This document shows, in pieces, positions 22,672 to 33,867 of a DNA stretch of 64,000 nucleotides. Under the pieces are notes generated by a model, which saw only the letters and a program-made list of their open reading frames with translations, was not told where the DNA came from and ran no database searches. Both the position numbers and the translations under genes were made by a program. The stretch is from positions 475,933,573 to 475,997,572 of the forward strand of contig NC_081409.1 in NCBI RefSeq assembly GCF_030272615.1, written 5' to 3'. How positions within the stretch are numbered: the stretch's first letter is position 1; each line of letters begins with the position of its first letter. Source of the DNA: Cryptomeria japonica. Taxonomy: Eukaryota > Streptophyta > Pinopsida > Cupressales > Cupressaceae.

Positions 22672-25600
22672 ATGGCTCCCTTGCGAAACCACTCATGAAA
22701 GACATAGTATCTAAAGGGAAATCTGTTTGATGATTTTATTGATCAATTGAAGCCCTCGACAAATGATAAATATCAGGGGAAAAGACTTGTACAAGGAAAA
22801 AACCTAGGAGAAGGGTTATCTGATAAGGCATGTAACATCTTGGATGCTAGGGTGCTAATGATTGGTGTGGAATTGTTTAAGTTATGGTATGGATAGAGAA
22901 ATTTGCAATCCCCATTTTCAAGTGCCTGGCAATATGACTTGGTAGGTTAGTAGTGCACAATGTATTCATGGATGTTGACCTCCTCAAAGTTTTTGTAGAT
23001 AGATATGACCCAGTTTCTAGAGTTATAAAGGGAAATGAGGGAGAAGTTTTGTTAACAATCAGGAGGGAGGAATTTCAAGAGATTTTTGATTTGTATGAAC
23101 CTTCTGCTACCTTGTTTCAGATAAATTTGAATGAACTAAAGGCAGAGTATTATAAAATAAAAGGTTTTATTAGAGATAGCCTCCTTCCAGCTCATTTGGC
23201 AAAAGTAGGAGATACAAATTATCATATTAACCTTAGTTCAAAAGAGCCTTTCCTTATTGGTGCTTTTGCCAAATATTTGCAAGCCACTTTCTTTAATCTG
23301 TACCAGATTATAGGGTTCAACCCTATTATAGTCATGCCACCTGATTTTATGTCTATGGCTATACAAATTCAATATCCAGATTTTATAGTGGTTTTTGACT
23401 TTGCCCTGTACCTTGAAGAGAAGATTCATGAGGGGTTGCAAGATATTAAGAATGGTGTATTTATCACTCATTTCTATTGGTTTTCATTGTTAATGCACAC
23501 ATTTTTATATATAAATGAAGATTATTTTGAGGATACCATGAATCTCAAGAGAATAGTTGACAATATTGAGGTGTCACTGAAGCTTTGGAGTATGAACATG
23601 TCTTGGGACATGCAGGAAGAAAATTTTGTCAGGTTTGATAATAGTTTTGCTTCTAGACTAAGGTAGAGATTAATAGTGAATCCACCAAGGATTCCCACGC
23701 ATTGGCATGATTTTTTAAGACCAAAGGAAAGGATGCCACTTTTGAAAATTGAGCACAACTGGGGGGACATTATCCCTTATCCTGTTAGTACAATTATCAG
23801 AGTTTATGGTTTCCCTAGCCAACCATATGTATTACCTTTTAATGTTCCTTTGAGGCTATGTTTTGTTGAAGTACTATGGCAAATAGGTTGTATACATGAT
23901 AAGGAGTTGAAGGGTAGAGGAAAAGGGACTATTTTCCCTGATTATACTGTCATCCCATACTTTGTGATTATAAAAGGGGGATATGTGCATTTTGACAAAC
24001 TTTTTACACCAGATAATTTAGGTATTAGCACAGTTAGACATGGTGACCCAGAGGGGTTTTACAATGTTTTCAGGGCAAGAATAAGAGGAAGCCCATTGCC
24101 CCATGAGCACAATTTCCCTCAGGATATAATAAGAAATAAATTTGATTTCATGACTCAGGATTGGAGGAAGGAGAAATGGATAGCTTTTAGGAAGCTATGG
24201 GATATAGTACTGAAAATGGATCCCAGTTATGATCTAGTAAAAAAATTCATTCCATTTTGTGCCAAAGTAGATTTTGTCATGAACAATTTTGATGAACTAA
24301 TTCTTGCATTAAAGGAAAAGAGAACCAGACTCGAGGAAGTTCATGGGTGGCAAGTTGAGAGAAGAAATGTGCAGTGGCCTACACCCATCACACTGGAAGA
24401 AGCAACCCTGATTCATCAGATGAGAATGAAAGAACCAGGTTCACCTCCTCCTCTACCTCACAAAACAGATGGGCTAGCAGAAAACCACACCCAAAAACAT
24501 AAGCACAACCTTTGAAAGGGGTCAAGATCATTGATCTTGAAGAATCAAACAAAAGTCCTTCACCAACCCATGTGCCTTTTTCACCTCCAAGGTAGGTTGA
24601 AGAACAAAGAGAGGAGAAACACATGGAAGAACAACAAGAGGAAGATACCATTGTAGTGACAAATGCAGAAATGTAGATTGGTATTCCTCCTGTGCCACCC
24701 ACTTTAGAATTGGACCTCACTCCTTTGGATATTCAGGGTAGAGATTTTAGAGATGCTAGGAAGGAGGCATGTGATAGATTTCTTGAAGATGAAGCTTTTG
24801 TAAGAGGTTCGATGTTCTTGCAATTTGTATGGAAAATGAAGATAGAATAATACAAGAGGAGAAGTGTTGAGAGAAAGGCCGAAAGCCTAGATAGATCTGA
24901 TCAGGAAAATCAAGAGGAGGTAAAAAATGAAATGATGGAAGAATTTAAAGGAATTATTGCAGATGAAGGCAGAATGATTATAAATCAAGCAAAAGTCTTA
25001 ATTTTTAAAGATTGGGATATAGTTGATGCAGTGGCCTTTGATGCAATCAGAAAATGAAAATATCAACAATTCAGTTTAGAGGAAGAAGCAAGGTTGGCAC
25101 TGAAAAGGACATAATTTTTTAGATGATTATGCAACCTTGGAAATATGGATAGTAGAATGGGGGTCTAGGAGGCCTAATATCAATGATATAAATCCAAACT
25201 TGAGGGAAAGCCTCATTATAAAAGGAGCCTCTGATACATCAAATGTTGAGGCCTCAAAGTTAGCTAATGATGTGGCCAAATTGGCCCATAAAACTTCAAA
25301 GAGGGAGGCTAAAGAAAAATAGGAGCTAATGAAGAAGTTTGAAAATATTTTCAGTGATTATAATGCAGTTCAACAAAGGTGTGTGGAGCTGCAAACTAAA
25401 GTTCAACTTCTTGAGAAGAGACAAATAGGAGCATCTTCTTCAGTTCCTACAATAGCATCTGTCCCATCAAAGTCTAGGTATCCACCTGTCTCACATGTAG
25501 ATGCAACAGTTTAGTTCGACAATGAGACTGATGTTCCAAGAACACCATTAGTGCCATATGTTGATGAAGAGTTGGAACCCACTAGCTCAACTGACTCGAC

Positions 25601-26321
25601 AAGAGCCCAAATTTTGGAGAAAGTCAATGAGTTGGAAAATAAGCTAAAGGAGTCAAAGAACCAGTCTGGTTGTATGCAGAAAGAGATAGTTAGCTCAGTG
25701 GTAACTCATTTGAATGAGAAGGTGGATAGTAGATTAAATAGCATTCATTCTTTATATTCTTTATTGTTTAATTATATTCAAAGTTTTGACAATGATAAGG
25801 AAGTGGCAGTCCCTTTGTTTACAAAATGGTTACAAAGGGGAAATGAACTTAGAATAATGTCAATGGTTTCCAAATACCATGCTGAGAGGCCACCCACACT
25901 TCAACCAACCTATTTGTTGGTAAAATCAATGTAGGAAGCTCACATGCTACCAAAAAATATAGAAAGGAAGATAAGAGAGTTGATGAGAAGCTTCAATGAG
26001 TTGAATGAAACACTTCTGCCAGGTATTGAAGATGAGAGTGGGGCAATTAAGCCTTTACAATTTTGGAAGGAAGAGGCGGAAAGAGTCATCAACCCTCAAG
26101 TGGACTTGATTTGTGAGGAGCTAGATACTGGCATGCTAGAGGACAACATGGACAAGATAATATGTACAAGAACATTCTTTGAATCTTTTGAAAGGGAGGT
26201 GAATCAAGTGGCAGTTAAGTATACTCCATACAGAGAAAAAATTGATGAGATTATGAATTTCAAATGGCCATCAGATGAAGAATATGGAAAATGGAATAAT
26301 ACTTACTTAAAGGAGGAATAA
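22672..26321 (+). pseudogene. ORF inside the U3 of the 5' LTR (copy 1), unknown function
   Basis: A frame of about 1,200 codons runs from ATG 22672 (MAPLRNHS) to TAA 26319-26321 (..YLKEE), broken by stops, a probable shift near 22940, and a deletion near 24480. Longest open pieces are 22953-23666, 23676-24515, 25551-25934 and 25944-26321. The N-terminal half is helix-rich and hydrophobic. A Pro-rich, then Ser/Glu/Lys charged linker follows; the last third has heptad-like Lys/Glu segments that look coiled-coil (KVNELENKLKESKNQ). No catalytic motif is seen. Architecture recalls plant transposon-associated proteins of unknown function, which is inference. It lies upstream of the LTR TATA box, so in a full-length transcript it would lie near the 3' end, after pol. 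Confidence 0.65.
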
Positions 26322-26624
26322 GGACTACAAATAGTTAGTTAGTTAATTATTTGATGTAACAGTCTGGCAGACGATTTTGTCTTCTTGCAGCAGTTATCTT
26401 TTTGAACATGAACAACAACAAGGTGGGCCCGTCTCAGATCTTCATCGACAACAACACAAAGGGATAAAGTGCATAAAGTGTCAAGACGAATCGGCTGCAG
26501 ATATTTTGGTCTTGGTTGTGACATTCCTTAAGGGGAATATTTGGTAACAAAATTATGGGAAATCAGTCATTTTTGAGTGACAGGTGTCTCCTCTAGCTGG
26601 TAGCATGTTTTCTTCCTTATTTTT

Positions 26625-26631
26625 TATAAAA
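26625..26631 (+). promoter_or_regulatory. LTR TATA box (5' LTR)
   Basis: TATAAAA in CCTTATTTTTTATAAAAGTGAATTC. The equivalent TATAAAAGGGAATTC occurs in the 3' LTR at 54478-54484 and in the related element's LTRs. Transcription would start roughly 30 bases downstream, which puts the LTR ORF in U3. Confidence 0.65.
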
Positions 26632-27164
26632 GTGAATTCAAGGCCAAGAGACAGGGTTCCAAAATTGATCTCTGTACTTAGTTTTACTAAAATTCAAAGT
26701 CTTAGGTTCTTGTAGAAGGTTTTAGGTGAAAATGAGAAAATTGTAAAGATATTGTAGAGCAATAGATAAGAGTCTCGTGTCTTGTTTTTGTAGGTTCTTG
26801 AAGGAGTTATATGTAAATTGTTTTATGACAAAAATAGCAAATGTATTCAAATAGAAATACAATTCTGATCTATTTCTCTCCATTGTACAATCCTATCATC
26901 TTTTGAATGAAATATAATCTAGTATTTCTTTCATTCAATGCATGGTTGTGATGTATGTAGTTTTTTTTATGCTTTGATCTAAGGGATCAATTAAATGCTA
27001 AAAAAAATTTGTAAGGTGATAGGGCCTTTTTCAGGGATTTTATAATTAGTGTGGGTTGGGATTGCAGATAAGAAATATTGTAAGGCAATATTATCCTAGA
27101 TCTGGATGCTATTAGATAATTTCTATTATAATTAATTTATGTCTTTTGAACTCAATCGCCCAAT

Positions 27165-27169
27165 GGAGT
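27165..27169 (+). repeat. Target-site duplication of nested element, left
   Basis: GGAGT before TGTTGGTTCCC; repeated at 37118-37122. The uninterrupted 3' LTR has a single GGAGT in CCCAATGGAGTAAGG near 55013-55027. Confidence 0.85.
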
Positions 27170-30100
27170 TGTTGGTTCCCAAAATAAACAGGCTTACACC
27201 ACCACAAGGCAAAGGACAAGTTGATTCCTCCAAGATATCCATGGAAAGCCACTTGCAACTATTAATATCCTTCAAGCTTGGACCAACTTTAACAAGGATA
27301 CAATATCCTTCTATACTTCGGGCTCTGCAAAACCTGGGAGGGTAATCCCTTCAGTGAACTTCTTGATCTTTGCAACTACACTCATGAATTTACTGAAAAA
27401 AAAAGCAGATTATGTCATAAAAGGCTTAACAAAAAGGAAGAATGCTCAAGGATGGCAAATCCTTCAGTGATCCTCGACCTCAAATTGGAGCATGAGATGG
27501 GTGGGATAACTTTCAACAAATAAATGAAAAATTTAACAATGATGCTATGATATTTAGAAGACTGTTTTAGGAGTTACAAAGAAAATAGATAAGAAACCAA
27601 AAATCTAATGACATTTGCTAGCAAATACCAGTTCCTTATCCATTGGGCTATAGAGTCTTTGAAACGTTACTCAAATCTGATAAAAAATTATCTAATAGTT
27701 GATTTAGTCTTAAACAATACTGCCTTACAATATCATTCCATCTACAATCCCTTACTCGAACTACTTATCAAATCCTAGTACAAGTCTTATCTCTCTGTAA
27801 TTTTATTCAAGCATTTTTAATTAACCCTTTGGATTAAAGCATAGAATGGAAAACTACATACATCATAACAATGCAATAAGTAAATGAAACCCTTGATCCC
27901 ATTAACTCAAAAGAAAATAAAATTGTATTTAAGAGAGTAAAGATTTGAGAATATATTTGTATTTATCTCATAAGCTATCTTTTATCAGATAACAAACAAC
28001 AATTTCATTTACAGAATAACCCATTTGAAAATGAAATTGGTAACTACTTCATTACTTCTGCTTTGCAGAATGACATTATATTTCCTTCTTTTTCCATGAC
28101 TCCCTAAAACTATATAGAACCTAATCTTGTAGATTGTACCTACTTTACAGAGACCCTTCTCAAAATTTTCGGAACCCTAACTTATGGCCTTGATTTCCCT
28201 TTTATAGAAAACAAGGGAGCAACAAGCTTCAGGCCAAAAGACACATGTCACCAAAAACCAAGCCCAAGAGGCTTTACACAGTTCTATTATAAAATATTCC
28301 TTATCCACATGCTAGTGCCTGTGATGAGGTGGAACCAAAATTTTCAACTAATTATCAGTAGAAAAAAAATCACTTAAGCCATGCCTATATCACCTTGACA
28401 CTTCCGGATGGACCTTGAGATGCTCAATCTGCTCTACACATCATTTCCCATCCTGAAAAGGAAAATAGATCCCAGCTAGAAATAAGATTTCCCATGAATT
28501 AGAGGAAAATCTCAAAACTTTATGCCCCATATCAGAGGAAGTGGAAAGAGGAGCTTGGGGGTAAATATAATTTGTTAACAAGGCATTGTAACTTCCATGT
28601 CATTGTAGAGACGACTGGCTTCCACTTCTTACTAAAAAAAATCCTTCTTTTAGTTCCCTACGAGCTCCCTCTTGAAATACTCTGCCAACAATTTGTAGAG
28701 TAAGAATAGAGGATATGTCATGGGTGTCTTTTCCTGATAAGAAAAGGTTTTCACTCCCCCTCTAACAATCCTCTGAACTTTCACAACCCCTCTGACAATG
28801 AGAAACCTCATACCAGAGAAAAACCATCCATCCAGTGTATGCAACGAGTCCATGCATAATTCTGTTCAAACACCATCCTTTTACTGATAAAAAACCATTC
28901 TAAAAAAAATGAAGAAGTTTATATCTGTTTCTACCCATTCCATCACCATCCTAGAAAAATATATAACCAGAATTCAACTCAAAATGGCAGTGGTAATCTA
29001 CATGAAGAATCATCATCCTAATATTTTATACTCATCTTGCCAGCTATGGATTCCAACAATCATGCCTACAACTCAGGTCACCATCATTTTTAGGACACCA
29101 CTCCATTGCCACCTGCATATGTTCACCTTGCATGAACCATTTTGTTTTGATCTTATTCCTTATTGAGTGTATAGTCTTGTACTGCAAGATCCCTATCAAC
29201 ATGCAATCTTTGAATTCATCAAAGAACCCGTGATCCATCATATCTAAACCTTAAGAAAATCCCAATTTTTTCACATCTTTGAGATATCATCCTTACTTGT
29301 CTAATTGATCCTTTACCCAACTAAGACCTCCCATAAGCTTCCTTAGGGGTGAGTCAACATTCAAAACCTCAAACTCAGCGCCATCTATCTTAATTCGACA
29401 AGTTTTCTTCCTATTCATCCTACCTTTCCCTCGCGGGCCATGACCAATACCTTTAATGATCCCTTTTATTCAAATTTGAAACTTAGCCATAGATCTTACC
29501 CAACTTGGCAAATAAAATGATCACTATTGATCGATGTGGCATTTGACCTTCCATCTATATTTGTGGACCCATAAAATCATGACAAATCAGTGCCATATCA
29601 TCTCTTAACCCAACTCTATCAGCTGCCCCACCGTAAATCTTCTTGGTCAGCCCAAGACACGTGGCACCATCTCATGATGCTGCAGTCCATAACCTTATTG
29701 CAACTTCTATCATGAGGATACGAGGGCCATCGAATATGTTCACACTTTATCACTTCAACATAGTGCCCGTTAACCTTTTTCAGAATTAAAAGTTGAACAC
29801 CTTTTATCTCAGAACATAACATCACCGTTCATTTTGAACATGTGCCAATTGATAGGACTATTAGTAAACCAATCTTTACTTCTTGAGAACCAGTAACACA
29901 AGGTTTGAGCAAGTTACACCGTGAGCTCACCCTTTTCCACTGAAGACATGTGGCATCATTTTATTATGCCGCGGTCTTTATCTTCACTGCATTTTCAATC
30001 ACGGGGAAGCATAAACCGTTAGATCTGTTATGCTTTTATCAATCGATCGAAACACTTAGGAATTTTAAAATTAGGGAAAAAAAATGCGGGCATGGGCACA

Positions 30101-30416
30101 AATATTAAATGAGACCGACTATAGGGAAATTTTTATGTGACTTAGGAAAATCATTTCATAGACCGGTCTAACACAACTTAGTGCTTAGGAAATAAAAAAG
30201 GCCCCGCCCATGGAAAACACCCTTGGCCTTTAAGTGAGAAAAAGAAACAATGAGATATAATATGGTTAGGGTTTTTACTTCACAAGACATAGGAAAATTT
30301 GATAAATCCTAAACCCTAGACATTGAACCTTGTCAGAGGATACAAATAAAATCGGAAAGATCAATATTTAAGCTCAAAACTGAAAATTCTCATGCAATCA
30401 ATTTTCAGGGCTATCG
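27170..30416 (-). repeat. 3' LTR of nested element
   Basis: 3247 bp, paired with 33868-37117, about 10% different in stretches compared by eye. In element sense it starts (C/T)GATAGCCCT and ends GGGAACCAACA, like the LTR of the giant element, and the first ~1 kb and last ~200 bases are visibly related to it. It lacks the long U3 ORF. TATA box at 28200-28206 (minus). Confidence 0.88.
28200..28206 (-). promoter_or_regulatory. TATA box of nested element LTR
   Basis: TATAAAAGGGAAATCAAGG on the minus strand, matching TATAAAAGGGAATTCAAGG of the giant element's 3' LTR. The other LTR copy has it at 34910-34916. Confidence 0.6.
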
Positions 30417-30640
30417 TGGCTCTAGTTGGGGATGTCCATTTCTCAGAAATGAGGTGAGAAACTAGAATCTTTGGTGGAGCAGACCAATTTTAGAGCAGAC
30501 CAAAAGAAAACTACCTGGACAGGGCAACTTCAACAGAAAAGGAATCTACTTTACCAAAGAAACCTAACTAATGCTCATGGATAATAGCTACTTTAAGAAA
30601 AGTAGAGCCTCAAAAATTGTCCATGAACATGCAATTCAAG
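30417..30640 (-). pseudogene. Remnant of pol 3' end and tail in nested element
   Basis: In element sense this segment reads CTTGAATTGCATGTTCATGGACAATTTTTGAGGCTCTACTTTTCTTAAAGTAGCTATT. That matches the last codons of the integrase frame and the tail of the giant element at about 48945-49020. It ends with CATCCCCAACTAGAGCCAC next to the LTR. Everything upstream in pol has been lost. Confidence 0.75.
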
Positions 30641-30716
30641 AGGGAATTATTAATCATTCCATTGGGAATAGAGTTAGAAAAATACTCTACGCCAAATTTG
30701 CTTGTGGTCTGCAAGG

Positions 30717-31966
30717 TCAAACCACATGTGATGGCCCAATGCCATCTGTCAATATCAACCATTGTTTTCCTCTATCAAAAATGTAATTATGATCACATTT
30801 CATCTTGAACAATCTAGAGATATCACTGCTATATAACTGTTCATTCCTCAACATGTCATAAAAAACCTTTATCTGAGTACACTCTCCATTAATTTGAACC
30901 TTGTATTGCTTGAAATAAACAAAACCCATACTCAATATCTGAAACTGAGATATGTTGATAACAACATTCAACAATTTTCATGATTGCCCCATCAAGCTGA
31001 AAAGGGAAGTAAAACACTTCATACTCTGTTATGCAACTGTCATCATGAAAATTAGTTTCCTCATCTATTTTCACCTCCATTACATGTTCATCATTAAAGC
31101 ACTCTTACCAACATATTACAAATTCATTACAAATATCAAAGGAAAATCTCTCATATGCTGGTTCATCCAACACAACAACAGTCGATATTTGTAAACCATT
31201 CTAATTCACTTATGTTTTCCATTTTTGTAGCCAGTAGTTCCTTATCAACATTGTGTACATTTAGATCACTGTATGATGAAGAAACATCATCATTCATCTA
31301 ACAAAATTATCCTCATGTACAATAAAACATTCCAATTCTGGTTTCAAAATGTCATGTGGAGTAACAAAGCATCAATCTGCTTCATCTATTTCATGGCCTT
31401 GGTCAATATCAATGAGCTCCACACTTTCATATTAAATGTCAGCACTTGTAACAACTAAAAGAAAAACACCCTCACATTCACTAATCATGAATGTTTCTAA
31501 ATCAATCTCAGAGAAATCCTCAAAATTATCAGGACAAACTCTTTGCATAGAGCCAATTCACTATATTATTGATCCCTAAACTGGTCTGATAGAATTTTTT
31601 CATTATTTATTAATTCCTGTGTCCTTTCATACACAACTGTTTGTAATGGAACAATTAGTTTATAGCTATTTAAAACATTATTTTCAAGGACACACAACTC
31701 AACCAACTTTTCATGCATATTAATCTGGATGGATCCCTGTGGCATAGACACAAGTTGCAACCTACTCTCATCATTTGAACACACCACACAACTATCTATC
31801 TCACAAACATTATCAGCAAGAAATAATGACATCTCATCATCTGAATTTTTGTTATCATATATAATTAATTCTTGAGAAATTGAATTCATATCACCAAAAT
31901 CTTGCCTACTTGCATCTGCTTCAGACATAAAACTTTCCACTTCTTCATACTCACTCTTGGATCCAT
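30717..31966 (-). pseudogene. Acidic ORF remnants replacing pol in nested element
   Basis: Minus-strand open pieces at 31940-31566, about 31530-31250, 31080-30889 and 30974-30717 are rich in Asp, Glu and Ser (for example SDDEMSLFLADNVCEIDS and IDIDQGHEIDEAD), separated by stops and frame changes. No zinc knuckle, protease, RT or integrase motif is present. The consistent acidic composition in several adjoining frames suggests one former protein of unknown function downstream of gag. Confidence 0.45.
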
Positions 31967-32275
31967 TTGAAACACAAGACTACAGATGAATCTCCTATGG
32001 GATCTTCTTCCTGGAACAACTACTGTTGCTGTCATTTGGTGGAGTGACTAACATCATCTCCATCTCTATATCCAATATGTCATATAATTTCTCATTAACC
32101 TTTTCTTCATTAATATGAGGAGTAACCACTGTCTGGGACAAGTTCTCTTCACTCACATTTATGTTCAAATCATAATCAATAATAGGGTAATGTGATTATA
32201 AGGGATGTAGATGCTCAGACACTGATATTTATCTTCTATCTCATGCCTCTCTTTAACATCTAATGTCTTAGGATA

Positions 32276-32926
32276 TCATACCCTTGTAGATAGATAACCC
32301 CTAGGGATTACATACTTCAAATTGTTCTCAATATCCATTGCTATCCTATAAGCCCAATGTAAGGTTTTTGGATCCTTATCTCTCAGCAGATAAATTTCTT
32401 CCTCATCAAATGCAACCAAGTAAACAACTAAACATGCTACATCATTTGGTCTATAACTGCTAGGAATGTCATCTAATGTTCTAGCAAACCTGAGATTAAA
32501 AACATGAACCAACTCATCCTTTTCCTTTTGAATACCCATGAATCTCTTCTTAACTTAGCTTGGATTAATTATTTCACCAAACTGCTCCATGAATGCTACC
32601 TTTAGTTCATCCCATGAAGAGATAGAACATGTTGGTAGATAAGAAAACCAATCTCTAGCATTTTCCTTCAAAGATTGAACAAAAAACTTCATGAAAATTT
32701 CTTCTTGATTTATCTCAAAATCTCCCATTAATTCAGAGAAGTCCTGCAAACGCTGACATGGTGATTTTGATATTTTCCCACTGAATTCTGGTAGGTATTC
32801 CCTAACCTTAGTAGAAACAGGGTTTGGGAAGCCTTGGATATCATTGAAACTCAATGGTTTATATCTTTCCATAAAGAAATCTCTATGGTGATTTGGCAGA
32901 GGTTGTACATTCACACTACATTTCAT
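32276..32926 (-). pseudogene. Gag remnant of nested element
   Basis: Two pieces in one frame (32926-32555 and 32539-32276) are separated by one stop region. They contain the retrotransposon gag core: RYKPLSFNDIQGFPNP, then FVQSLKENARDWFSYLPTCS, ISSWDELKVAFMEQFG, and LLRDKDPKTLHWAYRIAMDI. The giant element's gag has the same order (CFLQSLTEDAKDCYRLLPTA and LRDKDPQNLRDAFRIAINVE). Gag packages element RNA in virus-like particles. No zinc knuckle is seen downstream. Confidence 0.85.
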
Positions 32927-33746
32927 AGGTTAGTACAGGCATATAATACATATTTTCATTTATTTCCCTACTTTCCTTTGCGATAAATCTTAAACTATTA
33001 CAATGCATAGCTCAAAGCATACTCCATCTAATCTCATACAGAATGTGAAAATTGTGTTACAAAAGTATGTAATATAATCACTACCATTCCCTTAGTGCTT
33101 TACTCACTCTCTAGGGAACATTTTTACACAATTTTCATGAAAATATACTTGACTCATGAAAATAAAAATACCTGGAAATGCTAAAGGTGTTGCTACCTTC
33201 TTTAACTGCGGATTCAAAAAATCACCTTCAATTCTTTAAATCTTTAACACTGATCTTTGACAGATTCACCACCTTCTTGCAGAGGACAAATATTCAAACA
33301 ACTGGAATTTCTTCATAGGTCAGATTTGTTTCAACACAAGATTGCAACACTTCCTTATCATCATATTGCATCATATGGATCTGTCCTTAGCTTGTTGGGA
33401 TACTTCATCATAAGAGCTCAAATATGTTTCATCTCTTCTGCAAGTTCTTTAGTTCTTCTTCAAACAAATGCACATTGGTACATAGATCTCAGAGTCTCAG
33501 AATCGCCACTCACAATTTGTGAGGAGCTATAAAATAATCTTGCAACATGAATAGATCTAGACAAAACTTACGACAAAAGATGAATTACAGTAGATTCTCC
33601 AACAATGTTATGAGAATTGACTCAAAACGACAAGGGATAGATTAAGATACACTTCACTCTAAGAGGAAAATATTTGGGTCCTATGATGTGGGAGCAACGC
33701 TCAACCATCAAATCACAAAAAACCCAGACAACTTTATACAACATTT

Positions 33747-33863
33747 CCCCAACAAAGTCACCATTTTTTTTGGTGACTCGAACGGGATAATATCAACTAT
33801 ATATTCAACAAATGTTTTCTAATTAGAGATTCTCAACAGTTCATTTCCCTAGCAGAGTCACCA
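33747..33863 (-). promoter_or_regulatory. Primer-binding site and a second PBS-like copy (nested element)
   Basis: On the minus strand, TGGTGACTCTGCTAGGG (33863-33847) follows the LTR end after a short A run. About 100 bases further in, TGGTGACTTTGTTGGGG (33763-33747) repeats it. The same doubling or tripling occurs in the giant element. The matching tRNA was not identified. Confidence 0.6.
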
Positions 33864-33867
33864 TTTT

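Larger units (their letters stand above)
21456..27169 (+). repeat. 5' LTR of giant element, first part (U3 and most of the LTR)
   Basis: It aligns by eye with 49178 to about 55025 of the 3' LTR, with roughly one difference per 10-14 bases. It holds 1.2 kb of non-coding U3, a ~3.6-kb ORF copy, a TATA box at 26625-26631 and the following R/U5. The reverse-oriented gypsy element cuts it after GGAGT at 27165-27169; the LTR resumes at 37123. Relative to the 3' LTR it lacks a block matching about 52200-52340. Confidence 0.85.
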
